Below are positions 1 through 12,949 of a stretch of 64,000 nucleotides of DNA, piece by piece (the stretch's first letter is position 1; every line of letters begins with the position of its first letter). The stretch is from assembly GCF_021018805.1 (NCBI RefSeq), contig NC_086259.1:3224001-3288000 (forward strand), written 5' to 3'. Made by a program: the position numbers and the translations under genes. The notes beneath the pieces were generated by a model. The model saw only the letters and a list, made by a program, of their open reading frames with translations, made no database searches and was not told the DNA's origin. The stretch is from Prinia subflava (Eukaryota; Chordata; Aves; Passeriformes; Cisticolidae).

Positions 1-2190
1 CCTAGTGATACTATGCTAGAACACCATCTTGCTAAAAACCCAGTCAGTAACAACAGTTATTTTGGGTAGCTGCTCATCAGAATCAATGAGGACCACAGTC
101 CTACAAGGAGATCTGCAATGACTTAAGTGCCAATAAAGCCAGTAAAAGAAACAGTCTCTTTGCAAGACCAGGGCAAGTGAGTTTAAATGCACAGAGCAGT
201 AAGATCTCCCTGTCTCCTTTCCACAAAGCATGTGATGAAGAAAATTATCCAGCTGTATCTCCTCGTAAAACCTTGCTGGTGGAGGTTTCAACAATCAGTC
301 TGCTGGACATTTGCAGGAAAATCATAACCTCATGCTCACCATAAGCCTTGTCTCTCTATTAATATCTCAGCAGCCCATCAGGAAGGTGCACTCCTATGCA
401 CTCTGCTTCTGCTGCAGAACACCACACATGTGCCCAGAGGTGCAATGACCATCCAGTGCTAAGGAGGGGGTGTGGAACTGCAGTGTGAGGTATCTCTCAC
501 CAGAGACTCCTTAGCTTGGTTGTTGCTGATGTGTCTGTCTCTCCTTTTCTTTTCTCAAGGTTGTTAGCTCCAGCCACCATGAGGCTTAGTGCCTGTGCTC
601 TCAGCAAGGAAGGGCAGTGCAGCTCTCCGGCCACACTCACATCCTACACAAACATTTTGCATAGCCTCTGCCCAGCCCCAGCACTGCAGTTTCAGGTGCA
701 ACCTCCAATAGTGTAAATGATAAACAGTTTCTGACACAAGCATAGATTCAAGTTTAGCAGCACAAAACCAAACTAGTACCAGGAGATGGTTTTAGCTGTT
801 CAAATTTGCGGCAATTCCAACATGTAAATCCAAAATTATTGTGTTGTGCACAATGAAAATTTAGGAAAAAACAAATCAAAGGGTTAGAGAGATACAGCAT
901 TACAGTTGACAAGATACTAGTATTGTGTGGTGTGGGTTTTTTTCTTCATGATTCTGCCAAAACCAACCTATAACCACTGCATTCAATTTTTCAAGTGTAT
1001 GTGCCTGAGGCAAGGCAAATTTTTGCACCTACACACATGGGCTTTTTCCAGGCATGTATGTGGCTGTTGTGAGTGTTATTATCCTTCATTAAAAGTGATA
1101 GATCTTCAAGATAAATAGGCACAAATTACCATTCCCCAGCTGAGTCTGATCTATTACGTAAGTAGTCACTCTGTTTCTATAGTTCAGCTTTATAAAGTTA
1201 TATGTTCTTTCTCCATGTCTCTCATCACATTATAATTTCTCTTTACCTTGAATCCCTTATAATTTTTCAGAAACCAAAACAGTTTCTCTTACTAAATGCT
1301 AGCCAAGTAACAAGAACACATGCACTAAACTGTGAAGTGTTAGTTCAACAAAATCTAACAGTTACAAAACAGAAAGTTTTTCCTTAGAAAATACGCTGGG
1401 TGTAATTACTCACTCATGCAAGTTTGTATTTCAGTACAGGCAAAGTAGAATTTTCTTTCATTGAGAAAAAAATCAGTAGTCACTTGCTGTGAGAAAGTTT
1501 GTCTGAAGTGATGATAGGTCAGCTGAATATACCAAAATGTGGAGATGCATCAGAATGAATCACAATTATTTTTTTTAAGAACAAACTATATTTTCAGACA
1601 TGAAACAATCAGATTTTCACAGATGTGGTAGTATTTGCTCAATGAGTTCAATTTTACTTCCAGTGTTCAGCTAAACTCTCAATCAGCTCCTTCATTTGTT
1701 GGCCGGACTGAAAGATTCAAGCAAAAGTACTTAAATGGCCCTTTAAGTGTGTCCTAACATGCTGCAGATAGTCTAAATCCCTATGAAACCAGTGCAGTGA
1801 AAGATGACAAGCAGGAAGACACAAGAAATACTATCCCAAGATTATTTGCAGTGTAGGAAAACTGCCCTAGTTCTTCTATATTTATCCACATATGAAGTGC
1901 TCTGGTGGCAACCTCTGGTCCATGAAGGTTTGGCACTTGGTTGATGCCCACGTGCAGCATACAGCTAACTGCTGCACACCCATCCACAGGGCCCAAAGGA
2001 CACCCAGGCATGGCTCTGCCCCCAAATGTTCATGTCCAAAGCCATGGCAAAGTTTGCTTCTCAGAGCCCTGGTTGAGTTTACCGTGTAAGGAATTAGGGC
2101 TGGCCTGAAAAAATATATTACATTTCAAGAAAAATCATTTCAGTGTTTGAAACTTGTCTTCAACACAATACAAAATAAAACTAAAACCTC
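1..2190. other. Non-coding stretch, nothing recognised
   Basis: I see no gene, repeat family or RNA in this interval. Short ORFs on both strands are below about 95 codons and show no domain, splice-site pair or signal peptide that I recognise. Composition is AT-rich with ordinary short homopolymers. It is most likely intron or intergenic DNA. Confidence 0.6.
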
Positions 2191-2194
2191 TCAA

Positions 2195-2340
2195 ATATGC
2201 TGGGAGGCAGAGCCCTGAATCCTCAACTCAGTAGTCAGCAGGTTCAAGTCCCTACTTTGAACCAGGAAAACACTGACTTGAATCTGGATCTCCCACATCT
2301 CAGATGAGTGTCCTAACCACTAAGCTTGGGTGGAGTTCTT
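2195..2340 (-). repeat. Old tRNA-like (SINE-like) dispersed repeat
   Basis: Read on the minus strand, positions 2323-2311 resemble a Pol III A box (TTAGTGGTTAGGA). Positions 2284-2275 resemble a B box (GATTCAAGTC), about 26 nt downstream. The block between them resembles, from memory, a common amniote tRNA-derived repeat that reads 'gagatgtgggagatcc'. A second B-box-like sequence, GGTTCAAGTCC at 2241-2251, points the other way and forms an inverted repeat with TTGAACC at 2258-2264. A 19-nt A run lies 70 bp further on, at 2410-2428. The copy looks diverged, so it is probably ancient. The family name is not assigned, and fusion of two fragments is possible. Confidence 0.5.
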
Positions 2341-2409
2341 CCTCTTGCTTTACCCCACCCTGGATCTGATGACACTTTTACGGGAACAGATGTATTTGTA
2401 TAAATAGGG

Positions 2410-2428
2410 AAAAAAAAAAAAAAAAAAA
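2410..2428. repeat. Poly(A) run, 19 nt
   Basis: Uninterrupted A run. It may be the tail of a retroposed sequence on the plus strand or a simple slippage tract. No target-site duplication was identified. Confidence 0.9.
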
Positions 2429-2429
2429 G

Positions 2430-5055
2430 GAAAAAGGCACCCAAAATTCAGGAACAACTATCATATTGAAAAAAACCCATGTTTGGATATTTAGAGTCCA
2501 CCAGAATCTGTGTGTATTCACTCATTTTGAAAATGGGTAAAAATATGATGCTTATCCTCTTTGAAGAACCCCATTAGCAAATACAAGACAGGCCTATTCT
2601 GTAGTAGGTGGGGAAGTATTTGTCAAGTGAAAGAGGGAAAAATATCCATTGCAAATTTCGAAGTGCTCACTTCTGAGTAGCAGCCAGTGCAGGAGGACAA
2701 AGAGATGATGCCAGAAGTTTCAACAGAATATAGATCCTCTCAGCACTCTTCCAGTCATGGAAAAGACACTGTAGGATCAAGAAGATGTGTATGGAGGCTG
2801 CCTTGATCCCTGAGTCATGGAGAGCAGGACAAAGGGTAAACTGTATCTCTTCCTTTCAGGCCAGCCCTCTGAGTGTAGTACCAGCTGGGCACTGGAGGGT
2901 GGGCTGAGACCTTTTCAGATGAGGATGCCAAGTGTTTCAGCTGGTGAATTAACCCAGAACCCTCATGCCCCAGGCAACAGCTAAATCCTATTATTTTCAG
3001 GGCAGAGGTTGAGCCTGCTGAGTGTGGTCCCACTCCTATTTTTTGTACCATGAAAGCTCAATGAGAAGATTGCTGTGAAAACAGCATCAGTTCCAACAAA
3101 ACTGCTTGCTTTTCTCTTCAGCAAGTGTGAAACATGACTGAGTTATAGCAGTACCATGGGGGAAGGAATTACTAAACTGTCTGAAAAACTGCCACAGATT
3201 TCACTAGGAAATATGCCAGCATTCCCTCAGTGAAGTTCCCACTGAATGGCCTTGCTTAGGGCTCAGCGACACAGACTACTCTGTGGCCCTACTCTGCTCA
3301 TTATTTCCTTTTCCTGATGGGTCTCTTAGCTGTTCCACAGATTTGTTTTTTCTATTTCTCTCCACTAAATTTGAGTATTACATTTAAATTTTTTAAGTGC
3401 TCCTGAGCTCTGAAGCCAAAACTGTTACAGAATTAGTTAATATCACCTCCAAATCTCTACCTGAGTGTTAGTAACTAACTCAGAACCAAGGAAGCTGATG
3501 AGGGTTTCCTGTGTATATCACTACACACTGAGGTAGGAAAGGCTCTACTAGTATACTGGAGTACAGAATATATCACAGGAAGATCTGGCATCAGATATTT
3601 TAAGTATTTCAAGGTCTCTTTATGATCCAGTTGCGTTTGTTAATCTCAAACATCAATTCAAGTCTTCTCTCAGCTTCTCAGAGGGGTGTTCAATCCTTAC
3701 ATTAGATTGTCCCATAAAAGTCTGGGGAGTCTAGATTAATATTCAAGCTGTGGGAACAAGCAACAGGTCTTTCCTTAGGTCTTTGAGTGAAGTATCCATC
3801 CATTTCCCAAAAGATGTTTAAGTGCTAATAATAAGTGCTAATCTGCATTTCACAGTGGTCTTGAGAGAACTCAGCACAGTACATATTTGACACACATTTG
3901 TATATCTAATATTTAGGTAAATACATTTTCAAATAGCTGTTTTTTCTTACTGTAGTACTAAACCTTTCCTGATTAGTCTCTTCACAGAAGACAAGTATGC
4001 TTAATTTTAAAAATTTGTTGCACATTATAATACTGAAAACAAACATGACAGGGATTTTACAGTGTGTAACCTTCAATTTTACCTGCCTCTAATCAAAACA
4101 TTAAAATGTGAAGGTAATTAGATTCCCTGTGCCATAACCTCTCTCAGCTGCATTCCCAATACAGAGCATTGTCCTTTACCCTACATTTAACACAGGTGAT
4201 GGGAAAGGATTCTAGTCAGTTCTATTCCCTAACCCACAGAATATGTCCTGCCACAATAATTTCTTTATCAAACCACCAGATTATTTTCTTGCTTAATATG
4301 ATTGACACAATAAAACGCTGGGGGCTTTGAATTTCTTTCCAAAGTTCACCAGGTATGTTAGCTTGTACATACACGCTTTAATGAGAAGAGTTAAAACACT
4401 GAAAAAATATGCAGCAGCATTGAAAGTGATCCAGGATGAGCAATATGATATTCAGTTTTACTAATTAGTGCAGAATATAGTTACTAAATTACCAATATCA
4501 TTAACACATTGAATGCAACTTTGCATAATAGACTATAAACTAACCACAATTGTAATTCCTGAGAACAGATAAGCACAATTGGTAGATAAGACTCCCAAAG
4601 AAAATTCCCTTAGTCAGAACAGGATCCAACTCTTCTATTTTCCCTCCATGTAATTTCCATAGATGAACTACAGGACATAAATTTTTAATGTGTTCTTTCT
4701 TTTTTCCTCAAAAAATTAGAGAATCTCATACGGATCTGTGCAAAGCTGAGTGATTGGATAAAGCATTAAAAACCATATCGCTTGGTCACTAATCATCTTT
4801 GTACATGCAAAACTCCACATCACACAGAGAACAGAGCCTGACAGACTCCCAGTTACTCACCTTCTGTATCACATTATTTATTTCAACTACATTTGACAAG
4901 AAAGGGTGTATAACCAAAACAAAAAGAAGGCTATAAATAAGAGAAAGCATTATATATTTTAAAAATTCAGCAATATCAAGAACTCTTTGACTAATACCAA
5001 AACAAAGCCTCTGCCTGAGTTAGCCTCCTCTGTGGTGGCTGCATTGTCAAATTTC
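2430..5055. other. Non-coding stretch, nothing recognised
   Basis: No gene or known repeat was recognised. Around 2.65-3.05 kb the sequence is somewhat GC-richer and carries a 78-codon ORF on the minus strand, without motifs or splice sites that would support coding. The rest is AT-rich unique sequence. Confidence 0.55.
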
Positions 5056-5120
5056 AGAGAATCACAGAATGGTTACAGTTGGAGGGAACCTCTTGAGATC
5101 GTCTTGTCTACCCCCCAAAT
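5056..5120 (-). mobile_element. CR1 LINE 3'-tail fragment
   Basis: The plus strand reads as the reverse complement of an avian CR1 3' end: an 'aatcacagaatgg' start, then the 'ttggagggaacctcttgagatc' type block that precedes the 3' octamers in CR1 consensus copies (known family pattern). Similarity fades after about 5120, and the boundary there is uncertain. The copy is truncated and non-coding. CR1 is the dominant bird retrotransposon and is usually 5'-truncated, as here. Confidence 0.7.
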
Positions 5121-8015
5121 TTGACCCAATAACTCTTAATCTGTAAGTGGCCAATAATCTCCCATGAGCTTCCATCCTCCATCACACTCTGCAGCATTGA
5201 TGTGAGCCCCTCCCCTCCAAACCCATGGAAATACACTTTGGATTTCACAGTTACCTGTGGCCTATCTCATAGAATGTTGGGCCACGAAGGTTCAGGACTC
5301 CTCTACAGACAGCTGGTCCAGCTGCAGGAGAACCTGCCTCCTTCCAAGAACACCATGGCAAAGGCATTGCAGAACTAATGGCCTTGAATGATTTAGTCTC
5401 ACTGTAAGGTACACAAGTTCCAGTACACATTTTAGGGAAGTCTGGTCAAACACAGGCACACACTTCAGCAAAATTTGGTTTAAACCGCTCTGATACCTAA
5501 ATCAAGAAACTCTTACCAAAGGGATACCAAAGTTATGAATCCAACTGAGATCCGTGTTGGCAATGCACCTTTGATGTACCCTGACTAGAAAGTTGCCTGT
5601 GGGAAGTACCCCTCCTCCTTGAGTTTGGCAAATATGCTCTGTCTAGAAGACCTTTCAGATCAGCATCTACAACCTGAGGTAGAGCTGGGAGTCACCCACT
5701 TTCCCAGTTGTAATCAGATGCCAGAGAGATCTTGTCTAAAAACATTTTTGGTTTCTTTCTATCTCCTTTCTCTCTCTCTCACCCACACCCTTTGCTGAGG
5801 ACAGCACTTTGTGATTTGCCTGCAGCAAGGTATATTCCTGACCTGTCTAAGACATGGAGACTCTTTTAATATGATGCCCTTTTCCAAATCCTCTAGCCCA
5901 TAACCAGATGGTGTTTAAATACAGTCAGTTGGAGCTGAGGATGTTGTCTGTAAACAATGTGAAGGGAGTGAAAGAGAAGACAGTCAAGCCAAACAATCTG
6001 ACACTCTGCCAGCCCAGCAAGCATCTGAAAGGAGTTTTTAATTTCACATCAACTTTTTTTTTCCAAGAAAAAAGAGAACTTGCACTCTATTTAAAAGCTG
6101 TTACTATTCTATATGCTGCCTGAAAAGGCACATACTTTACCTAAACTCATATAAACATTTTATAAAATGTGTATTGACATAAATTAGGAGCTTCCATTTC
6201 TACCTGTCAACTCTTTCATTTGAAGGGCTTTATATATTTTAGCCTACAGAATGAGACTCAAACCTGCCTTTTAGTGAAATATGCTTCTAAGTCAGTGTGT
6301 AAGTTTCAGCATTTATAATCATGCCACAGTATCCTTGCTTTTTATCCTGGACCACAAGCTTTCATCTCTGTAAATGATGCCTGTAAAAGTTCAATTAATT
6401 TGCCAAATGTTAGAACTACCCAAGGGTGTTTTTTACTTATACTAATAATCTGCAAATATACATGTTGTTAAAAAGCAATCATATCTCAATTTAATTTCTA
6501 CCACTGCAAGTTTCCAAGCCTGTGCCAAGCTAAGTAAAACTACTGCGTTCCTGAAGATATTTCTGTCAGGCAGTTATACATGTACTTTCAAATTTAGAAT
6601 TCACAATCATCTGGCAAAACTTCTCTAATTATGTGCTCCCTTTTCATCAATTCTTGCAGTCAAGTTGATTTAATACCCTAAAACACATTTTCATACTTTA
6701 AATAAAATAATTCTGTTTAAACAAAAAAGCCTCCAAATATTGTCTCTGTAATGCTACTCCAATCTCCTAATGTGTTGTATCCACAGGAGATGTCTTTGTA
6801 GATTAACATGCATGAGAATTTTCTGCTGGTTGTCCTTGCTAGCCAAACAGTACCTGAACTTTAGAAGCCACTTCAGCACAGTCATGAATCTGAGATGCTA
6901 AATCTTGCTAATGAGGCAGCTACATAAGCGTGGGCTGTGCCACTGTGTTTGTGCTCACATCCAGTCAGTTCAGTGCACAAGCTGAGAAGCACGTGAGCTT
7001 CTTTCTCTGGTAGACATATCCATTGCATTCTATAAAAACAGCACTTGTAACCTGCAGGCAAGTATGCAATGAGATAGAAGCAATGCCTGTCAAAACAGAC
7101 TGAACATTTAGCATCCACAAATACTCCTATTGAAATAAGAAGGGCTATGAGAAGGTAAGGTTGGCTTATCTTCAAGAGTACAGTTAATCCAGGTAACACA
7201 CACCATGTGTAATGCTATTTCACAGCCCCTACGGAGTTCACTTGCAGCATTTTCTGACATGGGTTTTATGGACTTTGAAAGAGCTCCAGGTACTCCACTC
7301 AACTTTGCAGCTTAGAAATTTTATGAACTCAGTGTGGCACACACCATATAGAAAGCAGTTGGGATTTTCAACAGGTTCTCTTAATCTTTCATATTCTACC
7401 TTTTTTTAGTTTTTTTTCCCCTGAACCTCCCAAATACTTTTCCACAACTGATTCTCCCCTGTGTCAGGCAACCACATCTTCCACCTTTAAAATAAATACG
7501 CTTCACATACTGTATAGATGATTTGCTTTGCATAGACTATCCCAAGTCTTCTTCTACACCGAAAATGCAATTTCTCAGAAACCATGAAGGAAGGTAAATT
7601 GTTTGGTGTTCACATATATAACACATAAATTATGATGCCAGAGAGTCTAGAATCTGTATGCTCCATCCCTTGAGGTTTTGGTTACAAAGTCACCAAAGAA
7701 GTCCTCCCACCAGAAAAACATGGTCTACAAGTATTTGATGACCTCCAGAATAAGTCCACAAATGCCATCCTAGAATAGGTCAGATATTTTGCCTACAAAT
7801 AGAAAGATAATTGGGAAAAAACACTTTAAAAAGCATGCTCACATGAGGAAAACTGAGTAGTAGTGTAATGCTGCAGCAGATAGTAATGCTGCCTTTGGTT
7901 AATGCCAATATGAAGAATGCCATCCTTCTGGCCACCAGGTCACAGCAATTAGATGAACTGTGGCTGTTGGTGTAAAAACAAATGGTGCACTAAGCTGCTG
8001 TCAGAAGACAGGCCA
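5121..8015. other. Non-coding stretch, nothing recognised
   Basis: No gene or clear repeat family. A short CT-rich patch sits near 5760-5790. A 71-codon plus-strand ORF at 5908 and a 105-codon minus-strand ORF at 6882-7199 lack domains and are of chance length for this composition. The segment at 5265-5400 is a little GC-richer and could be an unrecognised old repeat. Confidence 0.5.
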
Positions 8016-8017
8016 GG

Positions 8018-8185
8018 CTCAGATATTCTTCATAAAATGTAACAGGCTGTCCAGTGAGGTTGTGGAATCTCCATCCTGGGAGATATTCAAAAGATGTCTG
8101 GACATATACCTCTCTCTGCTCGAGCAGAGTGTTTGTACAAGATGATCTTCAGAGTTTCCTTCCTACTGCAACCATTCTGTGACTC
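8018..8185 (+). mobile_element. CR1 LINE 3'-end fragment
   Basis: The segment follows the CR1 3' region in order: an 'aacaggctgtccagtgagg' block, a 'tggaatctccatcctgggagatattcaaaa' type block (the conserved late ORF2/3'UTR segment), then a tail ending with 'accattctgtga', the CR1 terminal octamer type. It lies in sense orientation. Many mismatches and indels against the family pattern indicate an old, non-coding copy truncated at its 5' end. Confidence 0.8.
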
Positions 8186-9440
8186 TGGAATGACATGGCT
8201 CCTTTCCAGAGAAATGAAAATAATGTCCACTGCTGCACACACACACTACTTCAAAGCAAAAACTAACAAATTAGAAGGACAGAGGGGGAATCAGCAGTGC
8301 AGATTTTTTCACATTTAGAAGTGGCAGTTAGGAAGTCACCATTGCACTCCCTCATCAGTTCCCTTTAGCCATCAGTCAGTGCTGATCCTTGTTAAGTCAA
8401 GTTGCCTATCTGGCGTTTTCTTGAGATGCTTCTAACATAGTGACCCTCTGCCAAACAAGACTCAGTGGAGAAGAGGGTCTCCTACAACACACCAACTCAT
8501 CTTCCTTCTCCCCTGGCAGGACAGCACGATCAGCAGAACAGGTACGTAGACTAATCTGTGCAACCAAAGGCCTACCTTGCACCTTCCCTTGTAGGGAACA
8601 TGAGGCTGGTACATCCCAGCCAGAGTATTCTAAACTGCAATATTTGAATCTCACCAGGAAGCCACAGGCAAAGTAAGACTAACATCTGTTGAGGGATTGT
8701 TTGGTTTTTTGTTTCTGTTTTGGTTTACTTTTTAAATACAGATAAAACTGACAGGTTTGAGGAAAGGTTTTGGGGAGAAACAGGTTGGAGAGCCCAACCT
8801 TCCTAGACATAGCCTCAGGTGTAACTCTCTGGGCAGCTGTTTTGTACTGTTCTCCCCCTCTGTTCTTCTGTTCCTCATAGAGCTAAAAACCTGAAGAACA
8901 TCCTGTATTATCATTCCCCAAATCATGGATACAACAGCATCAGTATAGCAACCTCAGCCCTGCTTCATCCACCTCAGAGGTCCCACGTTTTGTAGGACAT
9001 CAGTCATGCTGATGTCAGAATACATTCAAGCAAATATTAAACCTTGTCCTTTTATTGACCCAAGTTATTTACTTAAAGTAAAGAATTGTTAGCCTGAGAC
9101 TACACAGGGTAATTTCTATGGATGAGGGTAACAGTGTTTTAAGATTGTGTTTGTATGACTGGAGCTTGCCTCCACAGAAATGCTCTCCTAGCTACAAGGT
9201 ACAATTGCACTGCTGTAGTTAAACCTCTGTAGTTATATTAGAATTACTTCTTCTTCCCTGTAATCACTCTTATTCCAGAATAAGCATGGACTTTTATGTT
9301 TTAACTACTTCCAACTACTGCATGAGATAAATAAACAAACAAGCAAACAAAAAGCCTTTTTTGTATCAGAGTAACAGTGCCCAGACACAAGGCAAAATCC
9401 ACAATGCTCCCTTAGATTCTTTTTGCAATTAATTCGATCT
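8186..9440. other. Non-coding stretch with one splice-like pair
   Basis: No gene was recognised. A polypyrimidine tract plus AG at 8518-8519 is followed 22 nt later by a donor-like AACAG/GTACGT (exon 8520-8541 if used); this is described under findings. A short AAAC-type repeat lies near 9328-9350. ORFs of 64-82 codons overlap on both strands, which argues for chance. Confidence 0.5.
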
Positions 9441-10360
9441 GAACATGGTTCTCTTGCAGACAAGCCCCTTGCTGCTCTTGCATCACACAGCTGCTGGAGG
9501 CAAATCCACATGGAAGTCAAGGTCCTACTGTGCATATACCATGGGGCCCTCTGCTTGCTTTGAAGGTCCTCTTGGCAGTCCTCCTCACATCAAAAAATTT
9601 TACTCCAGAAGCTGCCATGTCAGAGAGGAGTCATTTTCTGTGGAGAGCAAACATATGCCAGCTCTCCAGACAGAGCTACAGTGGGAGTCTTTAGCTGCCC
9701 AGAGCCAGCATGGAGCTGATGTGCAGAGCCTGCTCACTGACCTCCATCCAGGCAGCCTTCGAGAGCAGTGCTGAACGGCAGCAACAGCACAGCAACCACA
9801 ACTCCGAAGACGTGCTCAGCTTCAGGCCACCACACTGAGACGCCTTGGCCTCTCATGGGAACAGGTTTGCAATGCAGAGGCGTTTGCACAGATACAACAG
9901 CTTATGGACTAAATCTCCAAGTGTATTCCCACGTTATTGTGACAGTCTGCATCAAGGGAAGCTATAGCTCACTCTCAGTCAAGTACTACATGGACAGCTC
10001 TGACTCAGCTTTACCCAGCTGTCTCCAAAGTCAATTTATAAACTCTTTTCCAAAGGCATTCCTCCTGCCACCACTGTGGAAGGTGTTTGGGTCACAGCCA
10101 CTAAAGGAAAGCAGGAGCAGCTGCAATCAAACCTAAGACAGAATGACTGAGCCACAATTTCCCCCAAATACCACAGCAAAGACAGAATATCCAAAAGGTG
10201 GCTCAGAATGCCTTAGCATAACCTGGGAGGGGTTGGGAAGTGCAGAAGTGGTGTGCTCAACTCCCTGGAGGGAAGGTGAGCCTGGAATCACTCATCAGGA
10301 GGTTTCAAACCAAATAAGAAGAGGCACTCACAGGCTACATTGTATTTTCCTTTTTTAAAA
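9441..10360. other. GC-richer island with chance-length ORFs
   Basis: This block is GC-richer than its surroundings and carries three plus-strand ORFs in succession (109, 122 and 71 codons); the last two share one frame, separated by a single stop. None shows a recognisable domain, signal peptide or membrane segment, and no splice sites frame them convincingly. At this composition, ORFs of about 120 codons are expected several times in 64 kb. I therefore do not call a gene. A degraded retroelement or a long non-coding RNA exon cannot be excluded. Confidence 0.4.
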
Positions 10361-10445
10361 ATTTTTCTTAAAGAAAATTGCTGGGCCCCAGTATCAATGA
10401 ACTCCTACCTCTTTTCTGGAATCCCATGCAGAAGATTATACTTAA

Positions 10446-10467
10446 AACTAACTAACTAACTAACTAA
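10446..10467. repeat. (AACT)n microsatellite
   Basis: About 5.5 perfect copies of AACT. It is short and located in AT-rich non-coding sequence. Confidence 0.9.
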
Positions 10468-12945
10468 ATTTTAAAATCTCCTCACAGATTTTTCATGAAC
10501 TTTTTCCACTGGCAAGAGCTCATTCCACAGTCCTTGTTGGCATAAAACTCCAAAATTATCAGATCTGAGTAAAACTTCTCAAGCAAAAACATTTTCCCAG
10601 CATAAAACATTGTTTTACTGAAACCAAACCTTTTCTCTAGCAATATATTTTATTTGTTAACATTTAGCTATGGCAACTCTTAAAGCAAATTTTTCCTCGC
10701 ATTAATTTTAAAATTTCATTCCAAATAAAATTTTCTTATACAGAAATTTCCTGACTTTTTTTTTCTTTCTTTCTTTTTTCAACATGAAGAACAGCAAGGA
10801 ACCCTCAACTTTCTAATTGTTGTTAAAAGTATCAGTTACTTGTTAGAACTTGTTATAGGAAAAAAAAAAACAAGGAAAAAGACAACGCTGTGACTGGTTT
10901 GGGTTTATGTACAGTTTTATATGCTATTAAAACATTTAGGTCTTATTATGCACTTTAAAAATGCTAGTGCTTAATGTGCTCCGATTAAGGCTTAACAAGC
11001 CCTTTAAAAGTGTTACAATGTTAAACCACCAAATCACATTGTCTCTAAGGACTAAGAGGCTTGAAAAATCTTCTGTTCTTCACAACCTAGCCCTTACATT
11101 AATAAAAACAAAATCCAGTCATAATAAGTTTACATCATATATCAGAATGTTTTGACATTCTTAATGACTGGGAGTTAAGAAGTTGGCTTAACTCTGTGTG
11201 CTAGTGTGTGCTTGTTTGAGTGTAGGAGTGAAGGTTAGTGGTTTTCTGAAAGCCTTAAATAACAGAGATAATGGAGATGAACATTGTGCATTTTTGCCAT
11301 AACTGGTGTCTGGAATCCTGTTGCCTAATTTAAAGGGCCAGTTATGTGACTGGGAATAGTCGAGAAAATATCAATTTAGCCTCATAGCTGTGCTGTAGCA
11401 TGATATTCACAAACCTGGGCCAGGCTGTGCTACCTTGCTCAAAGCAGTCACTATGACATGCAGTGGCACTGGAGGTCATGCATTTCCAGTATTCCACAGT
11501 TCTGACACAGCTCCAGCAATAAACAGGTTTTTTTACTGTTCATCACTCAGAAAAAAAGCTCCACAGCAAAGGATGCTTGTTGCAAACTTCAACATAACAT
11601 GATAAATAATTAACTGGGTGATAATGTTAGCTTCACGAAACAGATGCAGGTGATAAAATATTAGCAAATTGTGACATTCTAAGTGGAGGGGGAATTGTCC
11701 TGGTTTGTACCCAAAGGACACCTCCACTGGCAGTCAGTAAACATCCCCTATCTATAGTTGTACACAAAAAGTCACAGCAGTAAACATGAGAGGCTGGTTT
11801 CTTTATTTTGCTCTTCTAAATTAAATATGTGTTGCTCTGAAATGTGCATGATCACTCAGGCAAATTCACTTCAGTATATGTCCAGCTTTCTTAAAAACCA
11901 TAAATATGGGAGAAATCCAATTACAGCTAAACAAATCCACATGACTTATTTAGCTAATTACTGAGTGTGAATAGTGAATTCTAAAGCAATAACCACGGCA
12001 GATAGTTCCCAAAGTTGAAGTACACATGCACACCCTATTCATTAATTTCAAATAAATACTTCAAAAAAATGCTCAAGTTTAATGGATAATAGAAAAAGTG
12101 GTCTACTTAGCTCAATAAACTATTTTCTGCAATTGCATCCACTAAGTTTTAAAGGGACAGTTTTCATGGTTACACTTTTCAAGAGGACTATTACAGCATT
12201 ACTGAGTATTTTCCAGTGACATGGGATGTGTTTCCGAACTGACTGCTGTCACAAGTTGGATCATTTCAATATGTGGACAGCACTGATGGGTCTCCTTTTT
12301 ATTTTCCCACCATAAATAGCTCAATTTAAATAATTAATGTAATTTATGCGCATGTCTGTGCCAATACACTACACTGCTATATTCAAATCCCCAGTTGAGA
12401 AACTTGCTTACTTTTACCTACTTTCTTAAGTGTATACTTATTCCTCATTAGCTGGATCAAAGTTTGTTGCTAGATAACATGACATGGAGAATTTATCTTG
12501 TCTTTGGTTTTACTTGTTTACTAACATCAGCCTATTGTGAAACAAACATAAAAAATGTTCAAAGGCTTAAAAAGTTCTTTCCCTTTCCCTGGAACTGTCA
12601 TGTTCTCTTCAATTTAAATATGTGGTAAACTGATTATTTTCCATATTAATTTCTCCATGTTCCTTTGTATTAAAATAATTGACACAGAAAAATGATTCCA
12701 TCTGCTCTGCACTCAGTTGCTCACGCCTTCAGAGATGCTGGGCTCTGTGCAGAGAGCAGTTTCAGTGCTACTCTTCTCAGTTCAACTTTTCTCCAACCTC
12801 AAGCACGCAAAATCACAAAGTTGTAAAACTCATCAAGGAATTCAGGCACGCACCAAAAAAACCCCTCAGTGTTTTGGTTTTCTTTCCATTTTCTTTCTAG
12901 CGTCTGAAGTTTTCTATTGAATAGTGGATTTTCAAAGTCGTCTGT
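10468..12945. other. AT-rich non-coding stretch
   Basis: No gene or repeat family recognised. It contains T/C-rich runs near 10756-10780 and an A run near 10859-10870. ORFs are 64-73 codons with low-complexity or hydrophobic translations typical of AT-rich intron sequence. Confidence 0.55.
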
Positions 12946-12949
12946 TTAA

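Noticed and set aside
2230..2330. Functional tRNA gene
   Set aside because: A- and B-box-like motifs exist but no cloverleaf with acceptor and anticodon stems can be drawn; best seen as a SINE-like remnant.
9445..10358. Three successive plus-strand ORFs as a possible broken gene
   Set aside because: Frames and composition do not support one protein; lengths are within chance expectation; no similarity recognised.
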